53,217 nt of DNA from Pseudoalteromonas aurantia (GTDB lineage Bacteria > Pseudomonadota > Gammaproteobacteria > Enterobacterales > Alteromonadaceae). The DNA lies in NCBI RefSeq assembly GCF_005886875.1, contig NZ_PNBY01000026.1, positions 1 to 53,217 on the forward strand. Reading direction: 5' to 3'. Position numbers and translations under genes: made by a program. The notes beneath the pieces were generated by a model. That model searched no databases. It had not been told where the DNA came from and saw only the letters and a program-made list of their open reading frames with translations. Below, in pieces: positions 8,633-18,318 of the stretch (position 1 is its first letter; each line of letters starts with the position of its first letter).

Positions 8633-10516
8633 ATGCTAGCTAAATCCGCACTAAGCGCTGCAATTTTGACTGCGCTCTCTTTTTCTGTATCAGCACAAAG
8701 TTCATCTACCGAAAATATTGAACGTATTACGGTAACAGCAAATAAATTTGAACAAGCAATTAATAACACGCTTGCTACGGTCAATGTGATTGAACGTGCA
8801 GAAATAGAAAGCAGCAATATCCGTGATTTGCCTTCTTTGTTAAACACGGTAGCTGGCATTGATGTAGTACGTAACGGTGGCTTTGGTCAACAAGCCAGTG
8901 TATTTGTTCGAGGTGCAGCGACAAAGCATACCCTAGTATTGGTTGATGGGGTACGTATTAGTGATGCCAATTCAGGCAGTGTGTCATTTACCAATATTCC
9001 CGTAAACAGCATCGAGAAAATCGAAGTCGTTAAAGGGGCACGTGCTGCGATTTATGGTTCTGATGCGATGGCTGGGGTGATCAATATTATTACTCGCCAA
9101 GCTGTGCAGCATGAAATTACACTCACGAGTGGTAGTCACAACTATGTGAATTATCAGCAAGCGGGTGAGTTTAGCCAAGATAATATTACCCTTGGTTATA
9201 ACTTAGGGTATGAGGATACAAAAGGCTATGACGTCATAGCAAAAGACCCTGTAGCACCTGTTGGTAAAGATCATGATTCAGATGGTTACAATAACCAAAA
9301 TATTGGATTTAATCTTACGGTAAATACGGATGAGTTGGGCCAATTTAACGCCATTGTTCAATATAGTGAAGGCGATGCTGAGTATGACAATGCATGGGGT
9401 AATGATGCCTATGACTTTGAAAACTATAGCGGTAGAATCGCGTGGCAGAAAAAGTTAGGTCAATTTGAACACTCCGCCTCAGTGAGTACATCGCTAGAAG
9501 AGAACACCCAAACTGGTATACCTAAGCATGATATTTATAGTACTGACCGTGTAGAATTCGAATACCGTACTTTGTATAGGTTAAATGACGCAACTCAATT
9601 TACTGGTGCTGTTAATTATTTGACTGAAGATCTTGGCGGCTCTACTGCGACTTTCAGTGAAACACAGCGAGATAATCAAGCGGTATTTTTGGGTGGGTTT
9701 TATGATGATAATAAATGGCTAGCAAATGTGGTTGTGCGCTCTGATGACTATGATTACCATGGCAGAGCAAATACTTATACTACCGCTTTTGGTGTTAAAC
9801 CTCATAGAGATGTGACATTTAGAGTAAATCATGGCACAGCTTTCAGAGCCCCTTCACTGACCAATACTTTTGTAGCGCAAAGCCCATGGTATTTACCGAA
9901 TGCTGATATTAAGCCTGAAGAGGCAACTAATAATGAAATTGGCATGTCATTGTCAACGCGTTGGGGTCGATATGATGTTGCTGTTTTTCAGAACAAAATA
10001 GATAACTTGATCAGCAATCAATATGATGCAGATTCTGGAAAGTATATTCCTTACAATGTGGATAAAGCCACGATGGAAGGGGTGGAGCTGTCTGCAAATG
10101 TGAGTGCTTTCGGTTTTGAACATAGTATCAATGCCACATTTTTAGACGCTAAAGATGGCACAACTGGCGAAAAGCTTGTTCGCCGTCCTTCAGAGTCATT
10201 CAATTACACTGTGGCACGTTCATGGGACAAGCTTGATGTGAATCTTGCCATGCAGTATCGCTCATCACGCCCTTCAATTAACTTGTATGATTCGAATTTA
10301 GGCCAGTCTATGGCGACCATCCTTGCAGGGTATACAGTGTTTAACTTAGGCGCTAATTATAGGCTTTTTGATGGGTTAACCTTGAATGCGAGATTAGAGA
10401 ATATTGCCGGTAAAGATTATATTACCGCAGCCACTGGATATGCGAGTAATGGCAACGTATTGGGGTATACTTCGTTGGGCCGTCAAGCTTATGTTGGTGC
10501 AACAGTACGTTTTTAA
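8633..10516 (+). CDS. btuB: TonB-dependent vitamin B12 receptor
   Basis: An outer-membrane, TonB-driven receptor of 627 residues. It has a signal peptide (about residues 1-22, ending FSVSAQ), a TonB-box-like segment (ERITVTANK, about 30-38), an N-terminal plug (about 45-150, with LPSLLNTVAGIDV, VFVRGAATKHTLVLVDGVR and AIYGSDAMAGVINIIT) and a 22-strand barrel ending in AYVGATVRF with the terminal Phe. The closest family is BtuB, and the cobalamin riboswitch upstream makes B12 or a related corrinoid the likely substrate. AAGGGG precedes the ATG. No B12 periplasmic or inner-membrane transport genes lie beside it. The two lines of evidence agree. Confidence 0.95.
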   Translation: MLAKSALSAAILTALSFSVSAQSSSTENIERITVTANKFEQAINNTLATVNVIERAEIESSNIRDLPSLLNTVAGIDVVRNGGFGQQASVFVRGAATKHTLVLVDGVRISDANSGSVSFTNIPVNSIEKIEVVKGARAAIYGSDAMAGVINIITRQAVQHEITLTSGSHNYVNYQQAGEFSQDNITLGYNLGYEDTKGYDVIAKDPVAPVGKDHDSDGYNNQNIGFNLTVNTDELGQFNAIVQYSEGDAEYDNAWGNDAYDFENYSGRIAWQKKLGQFEHSASVSTSLEENTQTGIPKHDIYSTDRVEFEYRTLYRLNDATQFTGAVNYLTEDLGGSTATFSETQRDNQAVFLGGFYDDNKWLANVVVRSDDYDYHGRANTYTTAFGVKPHRDVTFRVNHGTAFRAPSLTNTFVAQSPWYLPNADIKPEEATNNEIGMSLSTRWGRYDVAVFQNKIDNLISNQYDADSGKYIPYNVDKATMEGVELSANVSAFGFEHSINATFLDAKDGTTGEKLVRRPSESFNYTVARSWDKLDVNLAMQYRSSRPSINLYDSNLGQSMATILAGYTVFNLGANYRLFDGLTLNARLENIAGKDYITAATGYASNGNVLGYTSLGRQAYVGATVRF

Positions 10517-10550
10517 CTGGCACTAACTGTGCGGGCTGAATATTGTTTAA

Positions 10551-10574
10551 AAAGGCGAGTAATTACTCGCCTTT
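10551..10574. terminator. Bidirectional terminator between btuB and msrA
   Basis: AAAGGCGAGT-AATT-ACTCGCCTTT is a perfect 10-bp stem with a 4-nt loop, A-rich on one side and T-rich on the other. It lies between convergent btuB and msrA. Confidence 0.85.
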
Positions 10575-10624
10575 CTTATGCACTCAGGTAGGCGTTGCGT
10601 AGCGCTTAAGCATACGTTAATAAA

Positions 10625-11158
10625 TTAGCCGATAATCCATCTTCTAAATACTTGCTCAAACTTGGCTATTTTTGGTGCAATTAAGATGCTGCAATACCCT
10701 TGTTGAGGGTTTTCGTTGAAGTAATCTTGGTGATAGTCCTCAGCGGGATAAAAGGTTGAAGAGGGGCTTACTTCTGTCACAATTGGCGCGTTATGATGCG
10801 CTTGTTGTGTAGAGATCATTGCATGTGCTTTTAGCTGCTGCGCTTCGTTATGAAAATAGATGACGCTGCGGTACTGTGTGCCCACATCATTCCCTTGACG
10901 ATTTAATTGCGTTGGATCATGCAATGTAAAAAACATCTCTAATAATGTGTCGTAATCAATGACTGTTGGATCAAAAGATATTTTGACCACTTCAGCATGG
11001 CCGCTGTCACCTTGACATATTGCCTGGTATGTCGGTGCTTCTAGATGACCTCCCGTATAACCTGAGCTTACTAAGGTGATGCCTTTGACACGGCGAAACG
11101 CCGCGTCAATACACCAAAAACACCCTCCACCGAAAGTCGCAATGTGTAGATTAGTCAT
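10625..11158 (-). CDS. msrA: Peptide methionine-S-sulfoxide reductase
   Basis: MsrA reduces the S epimer of methionine sulfoxide, free or in proteins, and so repairs oxidative damage. The 177-residue protein carries the catalytic GCFWC motif at residues 12-16 (Cys13 is the catalytic residue), followed by GYTGG and the GHAEVVKISFDP and ITEVSP-like segments (here VTEVSPSSTFYPAEDYHQDYF in part). It is a stand-alone MsrA with no MsrB fusion. Its start lies inside the end of the RND permease gene (8-bp overlap), so it is the third gene of the efflux operon. That suggests expression of repair together with export. Confidence 0.95.
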   Translation of the reverse strand: MTNLHIATFGGGCFWCIDAAFRRVKGITLVSSGYTGGHLEAPTYQAICQGDSGHAEVVKISFDPTVIDYDTLLEMFFTLHDPTQLNRQGNDVGTQYRSVIYFHNEAQQLKAHAMISTQQAHHNAPIVTEVSPSSTFYPAEDYHQDYFNENPQQGYCSILIAPKIAKFEQVFRRWIIG

Positions 11159-14100
11159 GTTGTATCTCTTTAGTTGTTGAGGCCTGCTGTTCTAGCTTTT
11201 GTGCTAAAAACTCAGGCGACTGGGTATTTTTACAGAATAAGTTGTAAGCACACGGGATCACAAACAGCGTTAACAATGTGGCAATACTGACTCCAGTAAA
11301 CACAACCACACCAATCACCATTCTGCTTTCTGCTCCCGGGCCGACAGCCATTACTAGTGGAATTGAACTCATTACTGTGGTGAGTGAGGTCATGATAATT
11401 GGTCTTAAGCGTTGCACAGATGCATCAACAATTGCTTGTTCGAACGCGACGCCTTTATCACGTAATTGATTGGCAAATTCAACAATGAGAATGCCATTTT
11501 TAGCACTTAGGCCAATCAGCATGACAATCCCGATTTGGCTATAAATATTGAGTGAACTATCGGTTAAGTACAAGCCATACATAGCACCTACTAGGCCTAG
11601 TGGCACTGTGAGCATGATCACAAGTGGATGAACAAAGCTTTCAAACTGGGCTGCAAGTACTAAAAACGTCACTGTTAGGGCGAGAATAAATACATAGGTC
11701 ATTGCTGAAGCGCCTTCATAGAACAGCTGTGACTCGCCTTTATAATCAACAGCCCCATCGATGTCATTTTCTTCTGCTGCGATGGTATTTAAAAATGCGA
11801 GCGCCTCAGCCAGTGTATAGCCATTGGCGAGGTTGGCTGTGATGGTGATAGCACGCATTCTGTTGTACCTATTAAGCCTAGAAGCGGTCGCCTCTTCATT
11901 AATATTAATGAGACTGTCTAGCGGGATCAGTTGTTCGGTGCGTGATTTAACAAAAATGTTGGCGATATCATTAGGTCCACTAAAATCAGCTTTAGTGCCT
12001 TTTAGGATAACGTCATACTCTTCACCACGGTCGATAAAGGTGGTAATACGGCGTTGTCCTAGCATTGTTTCTAATGTATTACCTATATCACTTATAGATA
12101 CACCTAAATCTGCGGCTTTGGTTTTATCTATGTGGATAAGAAATTGTGGAAAGGTTTCTTTATAATCATGGTCAAGGCGCACTAGGCCTTTATTTTCCTG
12201 TGCGCGTTTTATGATCCGGTCTCTCCACTGCGATAGTTCGGCGTAATCATTGCCCTGAAGTACAAATTCTATAGGACGAGATTGCCCACCGCCACCGATA
12301 CCACGGCGCATGATGGCAAAGGCTCTAATATCTGTGACCTCACGCATTTTTGTACTGATCTCGCCCATTACTTCCCAAGTTGAGCGCTTTCGCTCATCCC
12401 AGTCAGGCATACCAATGATGGCTACGCCACCTTGCCCACCCCAGCCTGGTACCCGTACTAACACTCTACTAAGCTCGCCTGCATCGACATAAGGCAATAA
12501 GCGTTGCTCAATTTGTGACATGTTTTGTTCGTTATTCTCATAGCTTGCTCCTTCAGGACCATTCATCATAACAAAGAATGTACCTCGGTCTTCTTTAGGG
12601 GTTAGTTCTGAGGGGATCTGTTTATATAGGCTAAAGCTGGTAAAACCTGCCAGTATCAAGAGCACGATAAGACTGTAGCGACGTTTTAAGTTGGCTAATA
12701 AGGTATTGCGATAACCTTGCTCCAAACGCGTAAACTGGCTATCCATCCATTGACTGAATTTATTATTTGAATTGCTTGGCTTGAGGACTTTTGAGCATAA
12801 AGCGGGGGCAAGCGTTAACGCTGTAATACTAGAAAACAACACCGCAGCACTGACAGCCATGGCAAACTCTGTAAACAATGCGCCAATCCGACCATCCATA
12901 AATACCAATGGTAAAAAGACTGAGATGAGTACCAATGTAGTCGCGATAATGGCAAATCCCACCTCTTTTGCGCCCCGATAAGCGGCGAGAAGCGGGGGCT
13001 CTCCCTGTTCTATGCGGCGATGAATATTCTCTAACATGACGATGGCATCATCAACGACTAGCCCTATAGCCAGTACAAGTGCGAGTAGGGTGAGTAGATT
13101 GATGGAATAACCCATTGCCAGTAAAAACATAAAGGTGGCAATTAATGCCACAGGTACTGTAATTGCGGGGATTAGAGTAGCACGAATAGTGCCTAAAAAT
13201 AAAAAGATGACGGCAACGACAAGGCCCATCGCTATCGCTAATGTACGGTACACTTCAGTAATTGATTCTTTAATAAAAACTGAAGAGTCATAGCTGTCTT
13301 GAATTGTGGTGCCTTCAGGCAGGTTGCGTTTTATCTTTTCTAGTTCTTGGCGTGCGTTATCAACCACATCTAAGGTATTTGCCTTTGCTTGTTTGACAAT
13401 GCCAAGGCCAATCATATTTTTACCATTGCCACGGAAGGTGCTTTCATCATCTGCGGCTTCTAATACAACATCCGCGACTTCTCCGAGCTTAATTAAGTAG
13501 CCCTGATCACCGCGTTTAATAACGAGGTTTTTAAAATCATTTTGGGTTTTATAGCTACGTGCAATACGCACTGCAAAATCTCGATCAAGTGATTCAATTT
13601 CCCCGGCGGGAAGCTCTACGTTTTCTCGACGTAATACTTGTTCTATATCGCTTGTGGTAACACCTCGGGCGGCCATTGCCTGCCGATTTAGCCATACTTT
13701 CATGGCGTATTCTCGCTCGCCACCGATCCGGACATTAGACACGCCGTCTACCACAGCTAGTTTATCGACAATAAAACGCTGAGCGTAGTCAGATAGCTGT
13801 AATGTGTTCATATTGTCGCTGTTAAGTACAAACCATGCGATTGGACTTTCATCTGAATTTGACTTAGATACTTCAGGTAGTCTTACTTGTTCGGGTAACC
13901 TATCTAATGCACGCGATACTCGCTCTCTCACGTCATTTGCCGCCGCATCTATATCCCTATCAATATTAAATTCGATGGTGATATTAGAGCGACCATTTCG
14001 ACTCGACGAGTTAATACTTTTGATCCCTTCAATACCCGAGATTCGATTTTCAAGCACTTGTGTTATTTTTGCTTCAACAACTTCACTTGATGCGCCTGTA

Positions 14101-14252
14101 TAGTCAGTGCTGACACTGACAATGGGAGTTTCGATGTCGGGGTATTCGCGTAATGGCAGCATACTAAATGCCACGATACCAAAGGTCAGTAGTAGCAAAT
14201 TAATAACAATGGCAAAAACAGGTCTTTTAACCGATGTATCAGTTATTTTCAC
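11151..14252 (-). CDS. RND-family multidrug efflux permease
   Basis: A 1,033-residue inner-membrane proton/drug antiporter of the HAE-1 (AcrB-like) group. It has the normal 12-helix plan with two large periplasmic loops (about residues 35-335 and 555-865). The proton-relay acidic pair is D401-D402 in GLVVDDAIVMLENIHRR. The N-terminus KRPVFAIVINLLL is typical of the MexF/MexK-like branch. It works as a trimer with the periplasmic adaptor encoded just upstream and an outer-membrane channel that is not in this window. The substrate cannot be told from the sequence. The gene starts 3 bp after the adaptor stop and overlaps msrA at its end. Confidence 0.93.
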   Translation of the reverse strand: MKITDTSVKRPVFAIVINLLLLTFGIVAFSMLPLREYPDIETPIVSVSTDYTGASSEVVEAKITQVLENRISGIEGIKSINSSSRNGRSNITIEFNIDRDIDAAANDVRERVSRALDRLPEQVRLPEVSKSNSDESPIAWFVLNSDNMNTLQLSDYAQRFIVDKLAVVDGVSNVRIGGEREYAMKVWLNRQAMAARGVTTSDIEQVLRRENVELPAGEIESLDRDFAVRIARSYKTQNDFKNLVIKRGDQGYLIKLGEVADVVLEAADDESTFRGNGKNMIGLGIVKQAKANTLDVVDNARQELEKIKRNLPEGTTIQDSYDSSVFIKESITEVYRTLAIAMGLVVAVIFLFLGTIRATLIPAITVPVALIATFMFLLAMGYSINLLTLLALVLAIGLVVDDAIVMLENIHRRIEQGEPPLLAAYRGAKEVGFAIIATTLVLISVFLPLVFMDGRIGALFTEFAMAVSAAVLFSSITALTLAPALCSKVLKPSNSNNKFSQWMDSQFTRLEQGYRNTLLANLKRRYSLIVLLILAGFTSFSLYKQIPSELTPKEDRGTFFVMMNGPEGASYENNEQNMSQIEQRLLPYVDAGELSRVLVRVPGWGGQGGVAIIGMPDWDERKRSTWEVMGEISTKMREVTDIRAFAIMRRGIGGGGQSRPIEFVLQGNDYAELSQWRDRIIKRAQENKGLVRLDHDYKETFPQFLIHIDKTKAADLGVSISDIGNTLETMLGQRRITTFIDRGEEYDVILKGTKADFSGPNDIANIFVKSRTEQLIPLDSLININEEATASRLNRYNRMRAITITANLANGYTLAEALAFLNTIAAEENDIDGAVDYKGESQLFYEGASAMTYVFILALTVTFLVLAAQFESFVHPLVIMLTVPLGLVGAMYGLYLTDSSLNIYSQIGIVMLIGLSAKNGILIVEFANQLRDKGVAFEQAIVDASVQRLRPIIMTSLTTVMSSIPLVMAVGPGAESRMVIGVVVFTGVSIATLLTLFVIPCAYNLFCKNTQSPEFLAQKLEQQASTTKEIQHD

Positions 14253-14255
14253 AGT

Positions 14256-15311
14256 CTACCCCTTCTCAGTGACTGCAGAACCAGAGCGTATTTTTGTTGT
14301 ACCCTCTGAAACAATTTTTTGGCCTATTGCGAGGCCATTTTTAATGGCGACCCAGCCACTAAATCGAGTGTGTAATTCAACCTCTGTGAGCTGTGCTTTG
14401 TTTTCATTATTAATTACAAACACATAATGTTGCCCTTTCCTTGGTATAATGCTTTTCTCAGGGACCATAATGGCGGTGAGAGCACGCAGCTCTACGATAA
14501 TGTGTAACAACATGCCTGGTTTAAGTTGCGTATGCTCGTTTGTAAAATCGGCGGTGATTTGCACCGTGCGCGTTGTTTCATCAATACGTGGGTCGATGTG
14601 AGAGATCACGCCGTCAAAAGGGGTGGTGCCATATGCATCACTTAAGGCTTTGACAGTCATGCCTTTTTTCAACTTGCCTAAATATTTTTCAGGTACTTGG
14701 AAGTCGACTTTTATCACGCTGATGTCATCTAGTGTTGTGATCCGTGTATTGTTATCAACAAAGCTACCTACCGAGATAAGTCGTTTTCCGAGTACGCCTT
14801 TAAAAGGTGCTGTGACAGTCATTTGTGCCAGTTCTACTTTGGCACTTTGAAGTTGTGTGAATAAGGCGTCAGCCACTGAGCGCTGCTCTTCTAAGGCTGA
14901 CTGTGCCGCTGATTGTGTCTTAGCCAATTCAGTGAGGCGTGCGAGTTGTCGTTGTTGTTCTTTTAATCGGATAGTTAATTCTTTCACTGCCAGCTTTTCT
15001 TCTATATCTTGCAGTTGTATTAATTTATCATTTTGTAAAACCATATCGCCGTCGGTAAAATAGACATCACTAACATAGTCATTTTGCGAACTGACGATGT
15101 CGATAGCTTGATTTGCTCTGGCGTTGCCTATTGCGGCAATTGTAATGATCCGAGATTGTTCTTGTGCTGAGACTGTTGTAACGGCTGTTGCGCCGCGTTT
15201 AGTATTTGTTGATTTACCTTGTGATGCGGGGAAATACAAATAGCCTGATATACAAATCAAGACTAAAATAATAAACGGAAAGAGGGCTTTACCCGATTGT
15301 TTTGCATACAT
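14256..15311 (-). CDS. RND efflux periplasmic adaptor (membrane fusion protein)
   Basis: A 351-residue HlyD/AcrA-type adaptor. Residues about 8-28 are a membrane anchor (FPFIILVLICISGYLYF) with no lipobox. A lipoyl half-motif, a coiled-coil hairpin (about 95-150, rich in Gln, Glu and Leu) and the second half-motif (TVTAPFKGVLGKRLISVGSFV) follow in order, then beta-barrel and membrane-proximal domains. It links the inner-membrane permease with an outer-membrane channel. It is the first gene of a three-gene operon with the permease and msrA. No local regulator gene is present. Confidence 0.92.
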   Translation of the reverse strand: MYAKQSGKALFPFIILVLICISGYLYFPASQGKSTNTKRGATAVTTVSAQEQSRIITIAAIGNARANQAIDIVSSQNDYVSDVYFTDGDMVLQNDKLIQLQDIEEKLAVKELTIRLKEQQRQLARLTELAKTQSAAQSALEEQRSVADALFTQLQSAKVELAQMTVTAPFKGVLGKRLISVGSFVDNNTRITTLDDISVIKVDFQVPEKYLGKLKKGMTVKALSDAYGTTPFDGVISHIDPRIDETTRTVQITADFTNEHTQLKPGMLLHIIVELRALTAIMVPEKSIIPRKGQHYVFVINNENKAQLTEVELHTRFSGWVAIKNGLAIGQKIVSEGTTKIRSGSAVTEKG

Positions 15312-15454
15312 GTTATTTGACCACTGCTATTGATAACCTTAGTGTACAAAATATGTAGCGAGAAAAGGTGGTTGGATGTCTCGTTAATTTGTGCGTTGAC
15401 CGAAAAAACGCCTAAATATTTTATGTTTGTACCTAAATGTTTGAATTATATATT

Positions 15455-15553
15455 ATGACTAAACGACAAAAGTGTCAGACGTGTAGGAGAATACGGCAAT
15501 TGCTGGTATGGGCGATCATTATGTTTGTATTTTATTTTGGTCTTTATACGTAA
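15455..15553 (+). CDS. 32-residue CxxC single-pass membrane peptide (candidate)
   Basis: ATG at 15455 opens a 32-codon frame: a basic head with a CQTC motif (MTKRQKCQTCRRIRQ) followed by one clean membrane helix (LLVWAIIMFVFYFGLY). The TAA is 14 bp before the next ATG, and the ribosome-binding site of that gene (AAAGGTGG) begins at its stop, which suggests coupling. There is no clear ribosome-binding site of its own. The head-plus-helix design looks real, but chance cannot be excluded. Confidence 0.4.
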   Translation: MTKRQKCQTCRRIRQLLVWAIIMFVFYFGLYT

Positions 15554-15567
15554 AGGTGGCGTAACAA

Positions 15568-16278
15568 ATGCAGGCAAAACTAAGAGCGCAGGCAAATCGG
15601 CATAGTATCGAGTTTATGATAGTTGGTGGTATTTCGCTGGCGGTTATTATGATTTTTGTATCTTTGCGTAGCAGCGCGATTAGTATCCTTGAAATCGCTT
15701 TAACAAGTAGCGCTATAGTAGCGATATTAATAGGTTTTTTGAAAAGTCAGCAGCCATATTATAGTATATTACTTGATGCACAGCAGATCGTATATGTGCA
15801 CAAGTTCGGTCAATGGCAAATAGGGATACACAATTTGCATTCTTGCGGGATCCCACAGGCAGGGGAAACCTTTGAATTACTGGAATTAAACGCAGTTGGC
15901 ATTAAACTTATTAGTATAGATGAGTTCTTAGAGGCGTTGAGTCCAAGATTAGCGGGTAAATTGTTGATTGAACAGCGGCATATATTTTTACAAGCTGTTA
16001 AAATGCATTGCAAAAATGGCAACTGCCCATCAGAATGGTTAATTGAGCCAGATGAATTTAAATCTGATTCAGGGCAAACATATACAGGCTTAATTGCGAT
16101 GTTTGCTAACCGAATGCACAATTTGAAAACGTTAACCGGTTACGATTTGCTATTACCAGCAAATGTGTTGGACCGAGACATTTGGCGTTTTTCTACTTTA
16201 TTAAACCGCTGGAAATTAAGTCCAGAACAGGTGGTTAAAAACTTGCGAGAAGAGCAGGTTACCAATGAACAGATGTAA
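15568..16278 (+). CDS. Two-helix membrane protein, possibly DUF2982-like
   Basis: A 236-residue protein with two adjacent membrane helices near the N-terminus (about residues 17-36 and 42-59) and a cytoplasmic domain of about 170 residues. The domain contains a PH-like stretch (YSILLDAQQIVYVHKFGQWQIG) and several Cys/His residues. The layout resembles DUF2982 proteins of marine gammaproteobacteria, but I name that only as a possibility. AAAGGTGGCG lies before the ATG. It is followed after 12 bp by another unrecognised gene on the same strand. No enzymatic motif is visible. Confidence 0.7.
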   Translation: MQAKLRAQANRHSIEFMIVGGISLAVIMIFVSLRSSAISILEIALTSSAIVAILIGFLKSQQPYYSILLDAQQIVYVHKFGQWQIGIHNLHSCGIPQAGETFELLELNAVGIKLISIDEFLEALSPRLAGKLLIEQRHIFLQAVKMHCKNGNCPSEWLIEPDEFKSDSGQTYTGLIAMFANRMHNLKTLTGYDLLLPANVLDRDIWRFSTLLNRWKLSPEQVVKNLREEQVTNEQM

Positions 16279-16290
16279 CAGGAATAGTCC

Positions 16291-16623
16291 ATGAGCGATG
16301 ATAGAGCCTATATAAAAAGCGGTCGTAATACGATCATTCATAAAGAGAAAAAGCTCGATTTGGTTATAGTTAACGGGGAAAGTCACCCGAAGATCCAAGT
16401 CACTGTGAATGGACTGATCCCGTTTAAAGATGAGCTTCCACGCAATCGTAGAGAAGCCAAAGAGCGATATTTAGAGGTGGTAAATATTGGCAGTGCCGAT
16501 ATATTTGGCGAAGTGAAGCGGTTGTTATTTATCCAGTCGCTGGACGGCAGAGAATATAAAGTCGATTATAGTAAAGTAGGCACAAAATTATTTGTGAGAA
16601 TTCATCAAGAGAGCTACATGTAG
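16291..16623 (+). CDS. Hypothetical 110-residue protein
   Basis: A soluble, charged protein with no signal peptide or membrane segment. It has beta-rich stretches (LDLVIVNGESHPKIQVTVNG, about residues 24-43) and an acidic/basic linker (PRNRREAKERY, about 50-60). I do not recognise the family. AGGAATAG lies before the ATG. It sits 12 bp after the preceding gene and 18 bp before a lipoprotein gene, so it is probably co-transcribed with both. Its frame is clean and its codon use matches its neighbours. Confidence 0.65.
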   Translation: MSDDRAYIKSGRNTIIHKEKKLDLVIVNGESHPKIQVTVNGLIPFKDELPRNRREAKERYLEVVNIGSADIFGEVKRLLFIQSLDGREYKVDYSKVGTKLFVRIHQESYM

Positions 16624-16641
16624 CAGGCTAGGAGCCGAAGT

Positions 16642-18309
16642 ATGTTGAACCGTTTATCCTGTATAGTTCTCTTTAGCAGTATTGTAATAGGCTGTGGGGG
16701 CGGTTCATCTTCCTCTGAGCCGACGGAAGTTAACGCCAGTATCAATGTAAGTAACAGTGTTACAGTGGTAGAGAAAGCCAGTGTAACCATAACGGCGTCA
16801 GCTTCACCAGCCGATGGGACATTTAATTGGCAAGTGATCAGTGGTCCCGCATTGGAAGGGTTTCCGCAGCAAACCAACGAAGTCACAATTACTGCTCCTG
16901 ATGTAAAAACGGACAGTGTGATCACCTTACAAGTTGATTACCGAGCACCTAATGATAAAACGGCATCAGACACTGTGGTCATCAATGTGACGTCTGAGAA
17001 TCAGCTACCTGTGGCTGTTGTCACTCAAACAGAACCAGCCGCATTACCTGCCAAATATCCAGATACGGTTAAACTCAGTGCAAAAGATTCAACGGATCCC
17101 GACAGCAATGGCGCCGTTGTGTCATATCAATGGCAGCAATTGTCAGGCCCGACATTAACGTTCAGTGATCTAATGCAAAGTGAAATAAGCTTTACTCATC
17201 CACTCCTATTACAAAGTCAAACAGCTCGATTTAGTTTAACGTTAGTGGACGATGAAGGCGGTGAAGCCGGCACTGAATTCTCAATGACATTAGAGTCTAC
17301 GGATACGCCTGTTATTGCTGACGCGGGAGATGAACAAAGCGTTGTTGAGTTTGATACGGTCACGCTCGATGCATCCAAAAGTGTAAGTGTGTCTGGTAAC
17401 TATACTTGTACATGGAACCAAGAAGCCAGTGGTAGCTTAACACTTTCGATATCTGATCCTACCTCCTGTAAAACCACGTTTTTAGCCCCGGATGTCGACA
17501 GCAGCATTGAAACTAAATTTAAAGTCACGGTGAAAGACCCGTTAAATCTGGTGAATGACGATGAGGTGACTATTACCATTAACCCTAAAGCACTCGGCTT
17601 GTTAAACGATTCTGGTATGGAAAGCTGCTTTAGTAATACGGCGCTGATCTCTTGTAACGATGATACGTTTATTGCTCAGGATGGTGATATGGGCCGCGAT
17701 AGTGTTGCGAGCTACCTAGATAAAACTGGCACTGGGCGTGTGGCTTTTGATTTTACTAAATTAAATGAGTTTGCTGATGAACTACCAGACACTGAAACCA
17801 CTTTTAGTTGTGTACGAGACAATGTTTCTGGGCTAATTTGGGAAGTGAAAGAAGCGAATACGGGCACGCTTCCAAATACATCAGTACGTGAAGGGAAAAA
17901 TCACTATACTTGGTATCTAACCACAGATGGTACCGCGCAGGATGGCTCTATTACGGGGTCTGCGAATACAACCTGCCCTAGCAATTTGCATTGCGGCATT
18001 CAGTCGCTCATTGATGATGTAAATGCGAGCAACTTCTGCGGAGGAAGTAATTGGCGATTACCAACCTACATGGAGCTACTGAGCATCATAGACTTCGGTC
18101 GAAGTGATGGTTTGCAGTTGCTTGACCCTGTATTTTTTCCTAACACACCCAGTGAATCATTTTTAAATCACGTTTATTATTGGACAACTCAAACCAGCGT
18201 TGATGGACGTAGCTTAACTCAAGCGTTTATCCTTGATATGTTAACTGGCAATGATTTGGCTTACCCGAAAAATAATACAGCGTATGTTCGCTTAGTTAGA
18301 ACGCCTTAG
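16642..18309 (+). CDS. Lipoprotein with PKD-like repeats and a C-terminal DUF1566 (Lcl) domain
   Basis: A 555-residue predicted lipoprotein. The lipobox is IVIGC with the lipidated Cys at about residue 18, followed by GGGSSSSE as a flexible linker. Three Ig/PKD-like domains follow (about residues 30-120, 125-220 and 225-315), each with the ISGP/LSGP and DSTDPDSNG or DASKS loops of that fold. The C-terminal part (about 385-555) is a DUF1566/Lcl domain with NVSGLIWEVKE, NWRLPTYMELLSIID and YYWTTQT. In Legionella, Lcl-type domains belong to a surface adhesin. The design suggests a surface-displayed binding protein; its ligand is unknown. It is followed 9 bp later by a second DUF1566 gene. Confidence 0.85.
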   Translation: MLNRLSCIVLFSSIVIGCGGGSSSSEPTEVNASINVSNSVTVVEKASVTITASASPADGTFNWQVISGPALEGFPQQTNEVTITAPDVKTDSVITLQVDYRAPNDKTASDTVVINVTSENQLPVAVVTQTEPAALPAKYPDTVKLSAKDSTDPDSNGAVVSYQWQQLSGPTLTFSDLMQSEISFTHPLLLQSQTARFSLTLVDDEGGEAGTEFSMTLESTDTPVIADAGDEQSVVEFDTVTLDASKSVSVSGNYTCTWNQEASGSLTLSISDPTSCKTTFLAPDVDSSIETKFKVTVKDPLNLVNDDEVTITINPKALGLLNDSGMESCFSNTALISCNDDTFIAQDGDMGRDSVASYLDKTGTGRVAFDFTKLNEFADELPDTETTFSCVRDNVSGLIWEVKEANTGTLPNTSVREGKNHYTWYLTTDGTAQDGSITGSANTTCPSNLHCGIQSLIDDVNASNFCGGSNWRLPTYMELLSIIDFGRSDGLQLLDPVFFPNTPSESFLNHVYYWTTQTSVDGRSLTQAFILDMLTGNDLAYPKNNTAYVRLVRTP

Positions 18310-18318
18310 GAGTATGAA

